DNA from: Enterobacter kobei
GTDB taxonomy: Bacteria; Pseudomonadota; Gammaproteobacteria; Enterobacterales; Enterobacteriaceae
Assembly: GCF_001729765.1 (NCBI RefSeq)
Contig: NZ_CP017181.1
Location: 1-64,000 of the forward strand
Length of the DNA: 64,000 nt
Direction: 5' to 3'
In this document: one piece after another, positions 11,808 through 23,891 of the stretch
How the letters are laid out: the number at the start of each line of letters is the position of its first letter
Position numbering within the stretch: the stretch's first letter is position 1
Position numbers and translations under genes: made by a program
Notes under the pieces: generated by a model
Seen by the model: only the letters and a program-made list of their open reading frames with translations
Told to the model about the DNA's origin: nothing
Database searches by the model: none

Positions 11808-12952
11808 AAATAACCAAACTCACCACGTACCGTTTACCCCCGCGCTGGATGTTCCTGAAAATCGAAACCGACGAAGGTGTTGTGGGCTGGGGCGAGCCGG
11901 TGATTGAAGGGCGAGCCCGCACCGTTGAAGCTGCAGTGCATGAGCTGGGAGAATATCTGATTGGGCAGGATCCGGCACGCATTAACGACCTCTGGCAGGT
12001 GATGTATCGCGCGGGTTTCTACCGCGGTGGTCCGATTCTCATGAGCGCTATCGCCGGTATCGACCAGGCGCTATGGGATATCAAAGGTAAAGTGCTGAAC
12101 GCCCCGGTCTGGCAACTGATGGGTGGCCTGGTGCGCGACAAAATCAAAGCCTATAGCTGGGTCGGAGGCGACCGCCCTGCGGAAGTGATCGACGGCATTA
12201 CACAGCTGCGCAACATCGGTTTTGACACCTTCAAGCTCAACGGCTGCGAAGAGATGGGCGTCATCGACAACTCGCGCGCGGTAGACCGGGCGGTAAATAC
12301 CGTGGCGCAAATCCGTGAAGCCTTCGGCAACGAGATTGAGTTCGGTCTGGATTTTCATGGGCGTGTCAGCGCGCCGATGGCGAAGGTGCTCATTAAAGAA
12401 CTGGAACCATATCGCCCGCTGTTTATCGAAGAGCCGGTGCTGGCCGAGCAGGCCGAATACTATCCGAAGCTGGCTGAACAGACGCACATTCCTATCGCGG
12501 CGGGCGAACGGATGTTCTCACGCTTTGAATTTAAACGGGTGCTCGAAGCGGGCGGCATTGCGATCCTGCAGCCGGATCTCTCCCACGCGGGCGGTATCAC
12601 CGAATGCTACAAAATTGCCGGCATGGCAGAAGCCTACGACGTGGCGCTGGCTCCGCACTGTCCGCTCGGACCAATCGCGCTGGCGGCCTGCCTGCATGTC
12701 GATTTTGTCTCCCGCAATGCCGTGTTCCAGGAACAAAGCATGGGGATTCACTATAACAAAGGCGCGGAGCTGCTCGATTTTGTGAAAAACAAAGAAGACT
12801 TCAGCATGGAAGGCGGATTCTTTAAACCGTTAACGAAACCGGGTCTGGGCGTTGAAATTGACGAAGCCAAAGTTATTGAGCTGAGTAAACATGCGCCGGA
12901 CTGGCGTAACCCGTTATGGCGGCATGAAGACGGTTCCGTCGCCGAGTGGTAA
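11804..12952 (+). CDS. dgoD: D-galactonate dehydratase
   Basis: Enolase-superfamily (mandelate racemase subgroup) enzyme that dehydrates D-galactonate to 2-dehydro-3-deoxygalactonate. At 382 residues it is full length. The Mg-binding acids are visible in [16 protein letters not shown] and [11 protein letters not shown], and the catalytic histidines in LDFHGR and LAPHCPLGP. The start overlaps the dgoA stop (ATGA). An ERIC element begins immediately at the stop codon, separating it from the transporter gene dgoT. Confidence 0.97.
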   Translation: MKITKLTTYRLPPRWMFLKIETDEGVVGWGEPVIEGRARTVEAAVHELGEYLIGQDPARINDLWQVMYRAGFYRGGPILMSAIAGIDQALWDIKGKVLNAPVWQLMGGLVRDKIKAYSWVGGDRPAEVIDGITQLRNIGFDTFKLNGCEEMGVIDNSRAVDRAVNTVAQIREAFGNEIEFGLDFHGRVSAPMAKVLIKELEPYRPLFIEEPVLAEQAEYYPKLAEQTHIPIAAGERMFSRFEFKRVLEAGGIAILQPDLSHAGGITECYKIAGMAEAYDVALAPHCPLGPIALAACLHVDFVSRNAVFQEQSMGIHYNKGAELLDFVKNKEDFSMEGGFFKPLTKPGLGVEIDEAKVIELSKHAPDWRNPLWRHEDGSVAEW

Positions 12953-13078
12953 ATGCGCGTCATACTTCGCGCTGGTGAGGCGTTGGCTGCGCTTTCTTAC
13001 CCCGGTCACATACTTTTGTATGCTCCCGGGGATGCGAAAACTTGCCGCCTTCCCCCAGCACGAATTATTTAGCGCATT
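12952..13078. repeat. ERIC element (127 bp) between dgoD and dgoT
   Basis: Imperfect palindrome of exactly 127 bp. The outer arms AATGCGC and GCGCATT bound a second pair, TTCGCGCTGG and CCAGCACGAA. The core has CCCCGGTCACATAC opposite GTATGCTCCCGGGG, the layout of the ERIC core. The right half, CTTGCCGCC to CGAATTATTTAG, also matches the ERIC pattern I know from E. coli. It would be transcribed within the dgo operon and fold into a long hairpin ahead of dgoT. Confidence 0.85.
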
Positions 13079-13175
13079 CTGGCTACGTTTTTAAATAAAA
13101 AAATAATTACACCCTCTGAAACTACAGGGCATGGTGAGCGGCTTCGCTATGCCCAAAATCTGGAGACAGATTGCG

Positions 13176-14468
13176 ATGGATATTCCAGTTACTGCTGCAA
13201 AAACCGGGCGTCGCCGTTACCTGACGCTGTTGATGATCTTTATTACCGTGGTCATTTGTTATGTTGACCGCGCCAACCTTGCCGTGGCATCGGCCCATAT
13301 TCAGGAAGAGTTTGGTATCACTAAAGCGGAAATGGGTTATGTCTTCTCGGCGTTTGCCTGGCTCTATACGCTTTGCCAGATCCCGGGCGGCTGGTTCCTT
13401 GACCGCGTGGGTTCACGTCTGACTTATTTTATCGCTATTTTTGGCTGGTCCGTGGCGACCTTGTTCCAGGGCTTCGCGACCGGACTAATGTCGCTGATCG
13501 GTCTGCGTGCCATCACCGGGATATTTGAAGCACCCGCGTTCCCGACCAATAACCGCATGGTGACCAGCTGGTTCCCGGAACACGAACGTGCCTCCGCGGT
13601 GGGCTTTTACACCTCCGGGCAGTTTGTTGGTCTGGCATTCCTGACGCCATTGTTAATCTGGATCCAGGAACTGCTGAGTTGGCACTGGGTGTTTATTGTT
13701 ACCGGTGGGATCGGCATCATCTGGTCGTTTATCTGGATTAAGGTCTATCAGCCGCCGCGCCTGACCAAAAGCATCAGCAAAGCAGAGCTGGACTATATCC
13801 GCGACGGCGGCGGCCTGGTGGATGGTGATGCGCCCGTGAAAAAAGAGGCGCGCCAGCCGCTGACCAAAGCCGACTGGAAGCTGGTCTTCCACCGTAAGCT
13901 GGTGGGGGTTTACCTGGGGCAATTTGCGGTGACGTCCACGCTGTGGTTCTTCCTGACGTGGTTCCCAAACTACCTGACGCAGGAGAAGGGGATCACCGCG
14001 CTGAAGGCGGGCTTTATGACCACCGTACCGTTCCTTGCCGCGTTCTTCGGTGTCCTGCTCTCGGGCTGGCTGGCGGATAAGCTGGTAAAAAAAGGGTTCT
14101 CATTGGGGGTAGCGCGTAAAACACCGATTATCTGCGGATTGCTGATCTCCACCTGCATCATGGGTGCCAACTATACCAACGATCCGGTGTGGATAATGAC
14201 CCTGATGGCAGTGGCGTTCTTTGGTAATGGTTTCGCATCGATTACCTGGTCGCTGGTGTCGTCCCTGGCACCGATGCGGCTGATCGGTCTGACCGGCGGT
14301 GTGTTCAACTTCGTTGGCGGGCTGGGTGGAATTACCGTGCCGCTGGTCATTGGTTATCTGGCCCAGGATTACGGTTTTGGCCCGGCGCTGGTTTACATCT
14401 CCGCCGTGGCGTTGATTGGCGCGCTTTCTTACATACTGCTGGTAGGTGATGTGAAACGAGTAGGCTAA
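13176..14468 (+). CDS. dgoT: D-galactonate:H+ symporter DgoT
   Basis: MFS anion:cation symporter (SLC17-like) of 430 residues with about 12 membrane segments, importing D-galactonate for the dgo pathway. TM1 carries the conserved [11 protein letters not shown] acid/arginine pair, the loop after TM2 has WFLDRVGSR, and TM4 contains [13 protein letters not shown] with the conserved glutamate. I chose ATG 13176 (MDIPVTAAK) because GGAGA sits 9 bases upstream. An ATG at 13131 would add 15 residues and has been used in some E. coli numbering. The ERIC element lies just upstream. Confidence 0.95.
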   Translation: MDIPVTAAKTGRRRYLTLLMIFITVVICYVDRANLAVASAHIQEEFGITKAEMGYVFSAFAWLYTLCQIPGGWFLDRVGSRLTYFIAIFGWSVATLFQGFATGLMSLIGLRAITGIFEAPAFPTNNRMVTSWFPEHERASAVGFYTSGQFVGLAFLTPLLIWIQELLSWHWVFIVTGGIGIIWSFIWIKVYQPPRLTKSISKAELDYIRDGGGLVDGDAPVKKEARQPLTKADWKLVFHRKLVGVYLGQFAVTSTLWFFLTWFPNYLTQEKGITALKAGFMTTVPFLAAFFGVLLSGWLADKLVKKGFSLGVARKTPIICGLLISTCIMGANYTNDPVWIMTLMAVAFFGNGFASITWSLVSSLAPMRLIGLTGGVFNFVGGLGGITVPLVIGYLAQDYGFGPALVYISAVALIGALSYILLVGDVKRVG

Positions 14469-14519
14469 TCCACACGGATGTTTTACCCTGATGCGATAAC
14501 TGCGCATCAGGGTATCCTC

Positions 14520-15749
14520 ATGAAACAAATCACCTTCGCTTCCCGCAACCACCAGCTTACTAATATCAATACCTGGACGCCGGACAGCCAGTGGCTGGTC
14601 TATGACGTGCGTCCGTCAGGGGCGTCGTTCACCGGTGAAACCATCGAACGAGTTAACGTAGGCACGGGCGAGGTCGAGGTGATTTATCGCGCTACGGACG
14701 GCGCGCACGTTGGCGTGGTGACCGTTCATCCGGCACAGGATGAATACGTCTTTATCCACGGCCCGAAACACCCGGACGCGGACTGGCGCTACGATTTTCA
14801 TCATCGCCAGGGGGTGATTGCGCATCACGGTCAGGTAAGCAATCTGGATGCGATGGATATCACCGCACCCTATACTCCAGGCGCGCTGCGCGGTGGCAGC
14901 CACGTACATGTCTTCAGCCCGAACGGGCAGTTGGTCAGCTTTACCTATAACGACCATGTCATGCATATGCGCGATCCGAAGCTCGATTTACGCAACGTTG
15001 GCGTGGCGGCGCCTTTCGGCCCGGTGAATCCACAGGGGAACCATCCGCGTGAATATCCGGGAACCTTCTGGAGCGTGCTGGTCAGCCGCACGACGCCTAA
15101 CCCACAACCGGGCAGCGACGAAATCAATCGCGCCTACGAAGAGGGCTGGGTGGGCAACGACAGGCTGGCGTTTATCGGCGATACCCTCTCAGCACAGGGC
15201 GAAAAAGTGCCTGAACTGTTCATTGTTAACCTGCCAGTAGATGAACAGGGCTGGAAACGTGCGGGTGATGCGCCGCTGCAGGGAACGCCAGAAATGCTGC
15301 CTGCGCCGCCAGCGGGCGTGATGCAGCGTCGGTTAACCTTCACGCACCACAACCGCTATCCGGGTCTGGTGAACGTGCCGCGCCACTGGGTGCGCAGTAA
15401 CCCGCAGGCGACACAAATCGCGTTTCTGATGCGTGATGATAACGGCGTTGTGCAGCTGTGGCTGATCTCGCCTGAGGGCGGCGAGCCGCGCCAGCTCACC
15501 CACGCTGAGCGCGATATCCAGTCTGCGTTCAACTGGCACCCGTCCGGGAAGATGCTGGGATTTGTGCTCGAAAATCGGATTGCGTGCTGCGACGCACAGA
15601 CCGGAGAGGTGACGTTTTTGACGTCCGATCACGGCAATCCACCTTCTGCGGATGCCGTCGTGTTTTCCCCGAACGGGCGCGTTATTGCATGGATGGAAGA
15701 GACGGGCGGTTTCCGTCAGCTTTGGATAACGGAAACCGCACAGAACTAG
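14520..15749 (+). CDS. yidR: DUF3748 protein YidR
   Basis: Conserved enterobacterial protein of unknown biochemical role; 409 residues from ATG 14520 (MKQITFASRNHQL), matching the E. coli YidR start. No signal peptide is visible. Several TolB/WD-like strands (VFSPNGQLVSFTYNDH, FNWHPSGKMLGFVLE, VVFSPNGRVIAWMEE) suggest a beta-propeller. In this window it follows dgoT by about 50 bp on the same strand, so it could be read through from the dgo operon. It ends convergently, overlapping the last bases of yidQ. Confidence 0.93.
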   Translation: MKQITFASRNHQLTNINTWTPDSQWLVYDVRPSGASFTGETIERVNVGTGEVEVIYRATDGAHVGVVTVHPAQDEYVFIHGPKHPDADWRYDFHHRQGVIAHHGQVSNLDAMDITAPYTPGALRGGSHVHVFSPNGQLVSFTYNDHVMHMRDPKLDLRNVGVAAPFGPVNPQGNHPREYPGTFWSVLVSRTTPNPQPGSDEINRAYEEGWVGNDRLAFIGDTLSAQGEKVPELFIVNLPVDEQGWKRAGDAPLQGTPEMLPAPPAGVMQRRLTFTHHNRYPGLVNVPRHWVRSNPQATQIAFLMRDDNGVVQLWLISPEGGEPRQLTHAERDIQSAFNWHPSGKMLGFVLENRIACCDAQTGEVTFLTSDHGNPPSADAVVFSPNGRVIAWMEETGGFRQLWITETAQN

Positions 15750-16078
15750 CGCGGAGGCATCTCGGCGGGCGGAATGACGGCGTTGGTCGCCAGGTTTTCC
15801 TGCTCGCTTTTCTCTACCCGTGAACGTACGGAGTCATCCTTACGGAATACATCCCACGGCAGCAGAAGCGTATCCGCTACTGCCGTAAACGGCATATCCA
15901 GGATAACCAGGGATTTGGTGCCCCAGTTGGTATCGTCATCGGAGATCATCGCCGCGCTGGCGCGCGTCCCCGGATATGTTCCTTCTTTACCGCCGGTGTG
16001 AGACATCACGCTCGAACACCCGCAAAGTAAAACTACCCCGCTGAACGTCGTCAGCTTTATCAGAACATTTTTCATCAT
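15746..16078 (-). CDS. yidQ: DUF1375 lipoprotein YidQ
   Basis: Small predicted lipoprotein of 110 residues. A hydrophobic signal segment ends in the lipobox VLLCGC, so the mature protein would begin at the cysteine near residue 20 and be membrane anchored. The conserved core SHTGGKEGTYPGTRAS and LPWDVFRKD identify the YidQ family; function unknown. I use the second of three adjacent starts (GTG 16081, ATG 16078, ATG 16075) by alignment to E. coli. The stop overlaps the end of yidR on the other strand. Confidence 0.9.
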   Translation of the reverse strand: MMKNVLIKLTTFSGVVLLCGCSSVMSHTGGKEGTYPGTRASAAMISDDDTNWGTKSLVILDMPFTAVADTLLLPWDVFRKDDSVRSRVEKSEQENLATNAVIPPAEMPPR

Positions 16079-16259
16079 CACTCAGTCATCGTTAATGTTA
16101 CTGCATAGACCTGCAACTCAGGGTTATAGCGAGCCTTATCCGAAATGGATAGCTCGATAATCCCGCACTGTGGCAGTCATCGCAATTTAACCCTTTGTGC
16201 TGTTGTCCCAGAGTCTATGCGACAACCAGCAAAGTGCAAAAAAATCTCACATAAATAGT

Positions 16260-16288
16260 CTTGAAAAGCCCGGTTCCAGACCCATTTT
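16260..16288 (+). promoter_or_regulatory. Sigma-32 heat-shock promoter of ibpAB
   Basis: CTTGAAA at 16260-16266 and GACCCATTTT at 16279-16288 match the RpoH -35 (CTTGAAA) and -10 (CCCCATnT) elements. They lie about 105 bp upstream of the ibpA start. Confidence 0.88.
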
Positions 16289-16294
16289 AAGAAT

Positions 16295-16393
16295 GTGACC
16301 CGATAACGAACGCGCCTGATGGGCGTTCGGGGGCACAAAGGCCTGTCCATGGTGGAAGGCTATAATTTCTCGCTGATTTCAGGAGTTTTATTT
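16295..16393 (+). ncRNA. ROSE-type RNA thermometer in the ibpA 5' UTR
   Basis: The leader between the sigma-32 promoter and ibpA contains stem-forming segments (GAACGCGCC...GGGCGTTC) and, just before the Shine-Dalgarno AGGAG (16381-16385), the sequence TCGCTGATTT, whose UYGCU motif can pair with the AGGAG. This is the known ROSE arrangement of enterobacterial ibpA leaders, which melts on heating to allow translation. The exact fold is inferred, not computed. Confidence 0.75.
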
Positions 16394-16804
16394 ATGCGTA
16401 ACTTCGATCTTTCTCCGCTATACCGTTCTGCAATTGGTTTTGACCGCCTGTTTAACCATTTAGAAAATAACCAAAGCCAGAGCAATGGCTACCCTCCATA
16501 CAATGTCGAGCTGGTTGACGAAAACCACTACCGCATCGCGATTGCCGTTGCCGGTTTTGCAGAAAACGAACTGGAGATCACCGCGCAGGACAACCTGCTG
16601 GTGGTGAAAGGTTCCCATACGGCCGAGCAGAAAGAACGTACCTACCTCTACCAGGGCATCGCCGAGCGTAACTTTGAACGCAAGTTCCAGTTAGCCGAGA
16701 ACATTCACGTCAAGGGCGCGAACCTGGTTAACGGCCTGCTGTTTATCGAACTGGAACGCGTGATTCCGGAAGAGAAAAAACCGCGCCGTATCGAAATTAA
16801 CTAA
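16394..16804 (+). CDS. ibpA: Small heat-shock protein IbpA
   Basis: Alpha-crystallin-type holdase that binds aggregating proteins in inclusion bodies and hands them to DnaK/ClpB. The 136 residues start [17 protein letters not shown], with the alpha-crystallin core ([20 protein letters not shown] to [16 protein letters not shown]) and the C-terminal IEI-type anchor RRIEIN. ATG 16394 has AGGAG upstream. It is first in the ibpAB operon, controlled by a sigma-32 promoter and thermometer. Confidence 0.97.
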   Translation: MRNFDLSPLYRSAIGFDRLFNHLENNQSQSNGYPPYNVELVDENHYRIAIAVAGFAENELEITAQDNLLVVKGSHTAEQKERTYLYQGIAERNFERKFQLAENIHVKGANLVNGLLFIELERVIPEEKKPRRIEIN

Positions 16805-16940
16805 TCACGGGGGTCGCAAGCGCGGCCCACACAGACTTGCTTGCCGTAACGGGAGCATATGCGAATCCATCAGGATTTGCAGGAACAACTGCGCACAAAA
16901 TTAAACTGTGCCGAACTCGCTTCTTAGAAGGAGATTTAGT

Positions 16941-17369
16941 ATGCGTAACTATGATTTATCCCCTCTGCTGCGTCAGTGGATTGGTTTTGACAAACTGGCT
17001 AATGCCCTGCAAAGCACGACTGAGCACCAGACGTTTCCGCCGTATAACATTGAAAAAAGTGACGATAACCACTATCGCATCACCCTTGCGCTGGCCGGTT
17101 TCCGCCAGGAGGATCTGGACATCCAGCTTGAAGGTACCCGTCTGACCGTGAAAGGGACGCCGGAAAAACAGGAGACCGAGACTCAATGGCTGCATCAGGG
17201 GCTGGTTAATCAGCCGTTTAGCCTGAGCTTTACCCTGGCAGACCATATGGACGTGTCAGGTGCGACCTTTACCAACGGGCTACTGCATATCGATCTGACC
17301 CGTAACGTGCCGGAAGCCATCGCGCCGCAGCGTATCGCCATTAGCGAGCGGCCGGCGTTGAACAGTTAA
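16941..17369 (+). CDS. ibpB: Small heat-shock protein IbpB
   Basis: Paralogue and partner of IbpA; the two form mixed assemblies on misfolded proteins. The 142 residues start [17 protein letters not shown]. The core contains [20 protein letters not shown] and [13 protein letters not shown], and the C-terminal tail carries the QRIAI anchor. The start ATG 16941 has AAGGAG ten bases upstream. The 136-bp gap after ibpA is in the range where other enterics carry a second thermometer hairpin. A REP unit and a strong terminator follow. Confidence 0.97.
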   Translation: MRNYDLSPLLRQWIGFDKLANALQSTTEHQTFPPYNIEKSDDNHYRITLALAGFRQEDLDIQLEGTRLTVKGTPEKQETETQWLHQGLVNQPFSLSFTLADHMDVSGATFTNGLLHIDLTRNVPEAIAPQRIAISERPALNS

Positions 17370-17385
17370 CAGGCCCGCCGAACCT

Positions 17386-17418
17386 GTAGGTCGGGTAAGG
17401 CGTAGCCGCCACCCGACA
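17386..17418. repeat. REP unit after ibpB
   Basis: GTCGGGTAAGGCG-TA-GCCGCCACCCGAC hairpin preceded by CTGTAG, the typical enterobacterial REP/PU palindrome, just downstream of ibpB. Confidence 0.85.
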
Positions 17419-17438
17419 CCGCTCAAAGACCGCATAAG

Positions 17439-17462
17439 GCCCTGCCCCGGCAGGGCTTTTTT
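17439..17462 (+). terminator. Intrinsic terminator of ibpAB
   Basis: Perfect 8-bp stem GCCCTGCC / GGCAGGGC with a CC loop followed by TTTTTT. Confidence 0.9.
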
Positions 17463-17541
17463 GTGCGCCATCGCCCATACAACGCCCCACGGCTCTGAGA
17501 GAATCCCTGATATAACTAAGGTTATGGGCAGGGAGTGGATC

Positions 17542-19203
17542 ATGAGTGATATCGCGTTAACCGTTAGCGTGTTGGCCCTGGTCGCTGTTGTGGGACTATG
17601 GATAGGCAATATCAAAATCCGCGGCGTCGGGTTTGGCATTGGTGGCGTGCTGTTTGGCGGCATTTTTGTCGGGCATTTTGCCGATCGGCTCGGGCTGGCT
17701 CTGAGCGCTGAAATGCTCCACTTTGTTCAGGAGTTCGGCCTGATCCTGTTCGTTTATACCATCGGGATTCAGGTAGGCCCTGGCTTTTTTGCCTCCCTGC
17801 GTGTCTCCGGACTACGGCTCAATCTTTTTGCGTTCGGCATTGTGGTCATGGGCGGGCTGGTCACCGCGATTCTGCACAAAATCTTTGATATTCCCCTTCC
17901 TGTGGTTCTGGGCATTTTCTCCGGCGCGGTCACCAACACCCCGGCGCTCGGTGCGGGCCAGCAAATCCTGCGCGATCTGGGGATTCAACCCGGCATTGTC
18001 GACCAGATGGGGATGAGCTACGCCATGGCCTATCCGTTTGGCATCTGTGGCATTCTGCTCTCCATGTGGCTGGTACGCGTACTGTTTCGCGTTAACGTCG
18101 AATCAGAGGCCAAAGATCACGAAACCACGCTGACCAACGGCCATATGCCCATCAAAACCATCAACATTCGCGTCGATAATCCCAACCTGAATAATATGGC
18201 GATTCAGGACGTGCCGATCCTGAACAGCGCCAATATCATCTGCTCCCGCCTTAAGCGTGACGATATGCTGATGGTGCCCGCGCCCGGCACCGTTATTCAG
18301 CAAGGCGATCTGCTACATCTGGTCGGCCAGCCCGGGGATTTAAACAATGCGCGACTGGTCATTGGTCAGGAAGTGGACACCTCGCTCTCCACGCGCGGCA
18401 CCGATATGCGGGTGGAACGCGTTGTGGTGACCAATGAGCATGTTCTCGGCAAAAAAATACGCGATCTGCAGGTAAAAGAACGCTATGACGTGGTTATCTC
18501 CCGTCTGAATCGCGCGGGTGTTGAACTGGTCGCCAGCCCGGAAGCCAGCCTGCAGTTCGGGGATATCCTCAACCTGGTCGGCCGCCCGTCGTCAATTGAC
18601 GCGGTGGCGGATATGGTGGGTAACGCCCAGCAAAAACTGCAGCAGGTACAGATGCTGCCGGTGTTTATCGGCATCGGCCTGGGCGTGCTGCTGGGCTCCA
18701 TTCCACTGTACGTGCCGGGCTTCCCGGTGGCGCTTAAGCTGGGCCTGGCAGGCGGGCCGCTGATTATGGCGCTGATCCTCGGGCGCATCGGCTGTATTGG
18801 TAAGCTCTACTGGTTTATGCCGCCGAGTGCCAACCTGGCGCTGCGCGAGCTGGGCATCGTGCTGTTTCTGGCAGTGGTCGGGCTGAAATCCGGCGGGGAT
18901 TTTGTCGATACCCTGATCAAGGGCGAAGGGATGAGCTGGGTCGGTTACGGCATATTTATCACGGCAATCCCGCTGCTGACGGTAGGCATTCTGGCGCGGA
19001 TGTTCGCCAAAATGAACTACCTGACGCTGTGCGGCATGCTGGCGGGCTCCATGACCGATCCCCCTGCGCTCGCGTTTGCCAATAACCTGCATGCCACCAG
19101 CGGTGCAGCGGCACTCTCCTATGCCACCGTCTACCCGCTGGTAATGTTCCTGCGCATCATCACGCCGCAGCTACTCGCGGTGCTGTTCTGGGGGATGAGC
19201 TAG
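17542..19203 (+). CDS. yidE: AspT/YidE/YbjL-family putative antiporter YidE
   Basis: Inner-membrane protein of 553 residues, the same length as E. coli YidE. Two blocks of about five membrane helices (residues about 4-190 and 375-553) with repeated glycine-rich GAxTNTPAL and GSMTDPPAL motifs flank two cytosolic TrkA-C (RCK_C) domains between about 200 and 370. The family includes the aspartate:alanine antiporter AspT, but the YidE substrate is unknown. I chose ATG 17542 (MSDIALTV) with GGGAG upstream. Its last 33 bases overlap the convergent yidP. Confidence 0.93.
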   Translation: MSDIALTVSVLALVAVVGLWIGNIKIRGVGFGIGGVLFGGIFVGHFADRLGLALSAEMLHFVQEFGLILFVYTIGIQVGPGFFASLRVSGLRLNLFAFGIVVMGGLVTAILHKIFDIPLPVVLGIFSGAVTNTPALGAGQQILRDLGIQPGIVDQMGMSYAMAYPFGICGILLSMWLVRVLFRVNVESEAKDHETTLTNGHMPIKTINIRVDNPNLNNMAIQDVPILNSANIICSRLKRDDMLMVPAPGTVIQQGDLLHLVGQPGDLNNARLVIGQEVDTSLSTRGTDMRVERVVVTNEHVLGKKIRDLQVKERYDVVISRLNRAGVELVASPEASLQFGDILNLVGRPSSIDAVADMVGNAQQKLQQVQMLPVFIGIGLGVLLGSIPLYVPGFPVALKLGLAGGPLIMALILGRIGCIGKLYWFMPPSANLALRELGIVLFLAVVGLKSGGDFVDTLIKGEGMSWVGYGIFITAIPLLTVGILARMFAKMNYLTLCGMLAGSMTDPPALAFANNLHATSGAAALSYATVYPLVMFLRIITPQLLAVLFWGMS

Positions 19204-19917
19204 CAGCACTTCCGGGTGGATGCGCCGCAGATGGTAGTCCACCTGGTAATCACTGGTATTACGGAACATCACGGAATAATTGAGGAACTCGCCGCTGTCG
19301 CTGTAGGAAAGTGACGTGATTCGCAGCAGCGGCGTCTGTTCCGGCAGGTTCAGGTAACCGGCCAGCTGTTTATCTGCCAGCACCGGCGTCAGGCTCTCAT
19401 AGTTGCCGCTGATGGTAATCCCGCACTCTTTCTCGATGTAATCAAACTTTGACCCTTCCAGATGCGCCAGCGAGAGGTTGCGAAACAGCTTCACCGGCAT
19501 AAAGCTGTCCTCCAGCATCAGCGGCTTCCCGTCCACGTAGCGTACCCGCCGGGAAAAGTAGATCCGCTCATCGACCTGAATCCGCAGCTGGCTGGCGATG
19601 GCGGGCGGCGCGGGCATCACTTCAAACTGCAACACTTTACTCTGCACCTCTTTTCCCTGCTGACGCAGCACCTCCACCAGCCCGGTCAGATTCGTGGTTT
19701 CGTGGTGAACGTCCTTACGCGAGACAAACGTGCCGCTGCCGTGCCGTCGCTCAACCAGCCCCCAGCTCACCAGCAGATCCAGCGCCTTGCGGATGGTCAT
19801 GCGCGCCACGCCGAACTCCTGCGCCAGCGCTTTCTCACCCGGTAGCGGGCTGCCGATGTTGTAGTCCGACGAGTTCAGCCGCAGCCGCAATCTGTCGGCA
19901 ATAGATTTGTAGATCAC
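19171..19917 (-). CDS. yidP: GntR/HutC-family regulator YidP
   Basis: Winged-helix regulator of 248 residues: N-terminal GntR HTH ([22 protein letters not shown], about residues 25-46) and a UTRA ligand-binding domain from about residue 75 (VLRQQGKEV to [15 protein letters not shown]). The start is GTG 19917 with AGAGAGG upstream. It is divergent from the alpha-glucoside PTS operon, as in E. coli yidP-glvC, so a phosphorylated alpha-glucoside is the probable effector. Its 3' end overlaps yidE by 33 bases tail to tail. Confidence 0.92.
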   Translation of the reverse strand: MIYKSIADRLRLRLNSSDYNIGSPLPGEKALAQEFGVARMTIRKALDLLVSWGLVERRHGSGTFVSRKDVHHETTNLTGLVEVLRQQGKEVQSKVLQFEVMPAPPAIASQLRIQVDERIYFSRRVRYVDGKPLMLEDSFMPVKLFRNLSLAHLEGSKFDYIEKECGITISGNYESLTPVLADKQLAGYLNLPEQTPLLRITSLSYSDSGEFLNYSVMFRNTSDYQVDYHLRRIHPEVLLAHPPEQHRE

Positions 19918-19918
19918 C

Positions 19919-19993
19919 AGTAGACCTCTCTGCCCGCATCATGGCGTCGGTTACGTCTTCACATGTCCATATTTACAACGAAAAGTAGACCTC
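19919..19993. promoter_or_regulatory. Candidate YidP operator repeats
   Basis: AGTAGACCTC occurs twice as a direct repeat, at 19919-19928 and 19984-19993, in the yidP-PTS intergenic region. The first copy also supplies the yidP ribosome-binding site on the minus strand (GAGGT), so it may be shared or coincidental. Confidence 0.4.
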
Positions 19994-20139
19994 ACTGGTC
20001 AAAATAAAACCATGAATGCGATCACGAATCGCAACGGCACGCCATGTTCGCGTATCAGTAAGTTCTTATGCTCACCTCAGGCCAGCAAAAAACCATAACG
20101 GCCTCTACCCCCTACAGGTTGTTACGTGAGGATTTAAAA

Positions 20140-23081
<2,942 letters not shown>

Positions 23082-23088
23082 CCTTCCT

Positions 23089-23118
23089 GACCGGCATCCC
23101 CGATGCCGGTCTCCTTGT
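23089..23118 (+). terminator. Hairpin after the alpha-glucoside operon
   Basis: Perfect 10-bp stem GACCGGCATC / GATGCCGGTC with a CCC loop, followed by a pyrimidine-rich but weak T-tract (TCCTTG), eight bases after the stop. Confidence 0.65.
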
Positions 23119-23172
23119 CCTGGTCGATTTACGCTATGCTGAAGCCTGCCCGTAGCTCGACAAGGAACCTCC

Positions 23173-23520
23173 ATGAAAATTTCCCGCCTCGGTGAAGCGC
23201 CGGATTATCGCTTCTCTCTGGCTAATGAACGCACGTTCTTAGCGTGGATCCGCACGGCGCTGGGCTTTCTGGCTGCAGGTGTCGGCCTCGATCAGCTCGC
23301 ACCTGATTTCGCCACGCCGCTGATCCGCGAAGTACTGGCGCTGCTTCTGTGCCTGTTCGCAGGCGTGCTGGCGATTTACGGCTATCTGCGCTGGTTGCGC
23401 AATGAGAAGGCGATGCGTCTGAAGCAGGATTTACCCTATACGCGCGGGCTACTCATCATCAGCGCGATCCTGCTGACGGTGGCAGGCGTGGTGATGGTGC
23501 TGGTGTTCTATGGCGGATAG
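23173..23520 (+). CDS. yidH: DUF202 inner-membrane protein YidH
   Basis: Small membrane protein of 115 residues with three predicted helices and the DUF202 N-terminal signature SLANERTFLAWIRTALGF. Function unknown. The start ATG 23173 has AAGGAAC upstream. Its last 11 bases overlap the start of yidG, a second DUF202 protein, and the conserved pairing suggests they work together, perhaps as a hetero-oligomer (inference). Confidence 0.92.
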   Translation: MKISRLGEAPDYRFSLANERTFLAWIRTALGFLAAGVGLDQLAPDFATPLIREVLALLLCLFAGVLAIYGYLRWLRNEKAMRLKQDLPYTRGLLIISAILLTVAGVVMVLVFYGG

Positions 23521-23857
23521 CCGCAAAGCGCGACGCGAAGCGGACCCTGGCCTGCAGCCGGAGCGGACGTCGCTCGCATGGCTGCGCACGTTGCTGGGGT
23601 ATGGCGCGCTGATTGCTCTGGCGATCAAGCACAACTGGCACCGGACCGGGGTGCCATTCTGGATCTCGATTGTTGTGCTGGCGCTGGTAGCCTTCATTTT
23701 GTGGCGCTATACCCGCAGCCGTAACCTGATGGACGTGGCGCAAGATGATTTTGTGCAGCCGAAAGCGGTGCGGGATAAGTTCCTGATCGCGCTCGCTGTG
23801 CTGTCTCTGTCTTTACTCTTTGCCGTTACTCATATTCAGCAAATGGTGAGCTTATAA
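23510..23857 (+). CDS. yidG: DUF202 inner-membrane protein YidG
   Basis: 115-residue DUF202 protein with the same ERTSLAWLRTLLGY signature as YidH and three hydrophobic segments. The start overlaps yidH by 11 bases, so translation is coupled. A REP unit separates its stop from the convergent dsdA. Confidence 0.92.
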   Translation: MADSRKARREADPGLQPERTSLAWLRTLLGYGALIALAIKHNWHRTGVPFWISIVVLALVAFILWRYTRSRNLMDVAQDDFVQPKAVRDKFLIALAVLSLSLLFAVTHIQQMVSL

Positions 23858-23890
23858 GCCCGGTGGCGGCTACGCCTTACCGGGCCTACG
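23857..23890. repeat. REP unit between yidG and dsdA
   Basis: GCCCGGTGGCGGCTACGCC / TTACCGGGC, a REP palindrome followed by CTACGAT, placed between two convergent genes as is typical. Confidence 0.85.
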
Positions 23891-23891
23891 A

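Noticed and set aside
12952..13130. Hairpin between dgoD and dgoT first considered as a riboswitch or attenuator
   Set aside because: Its exact 127-bp length, bounding arms and core match the ERIC repeat, which explains it better.
16941..17369. Possible second thermometer in the ibpA-ibpB gap
   Set aside because: Known in E. coli, but I could not trace a convincing anti-Shine-Dalgarno pairing here by eye, so it is not listed as a feature.
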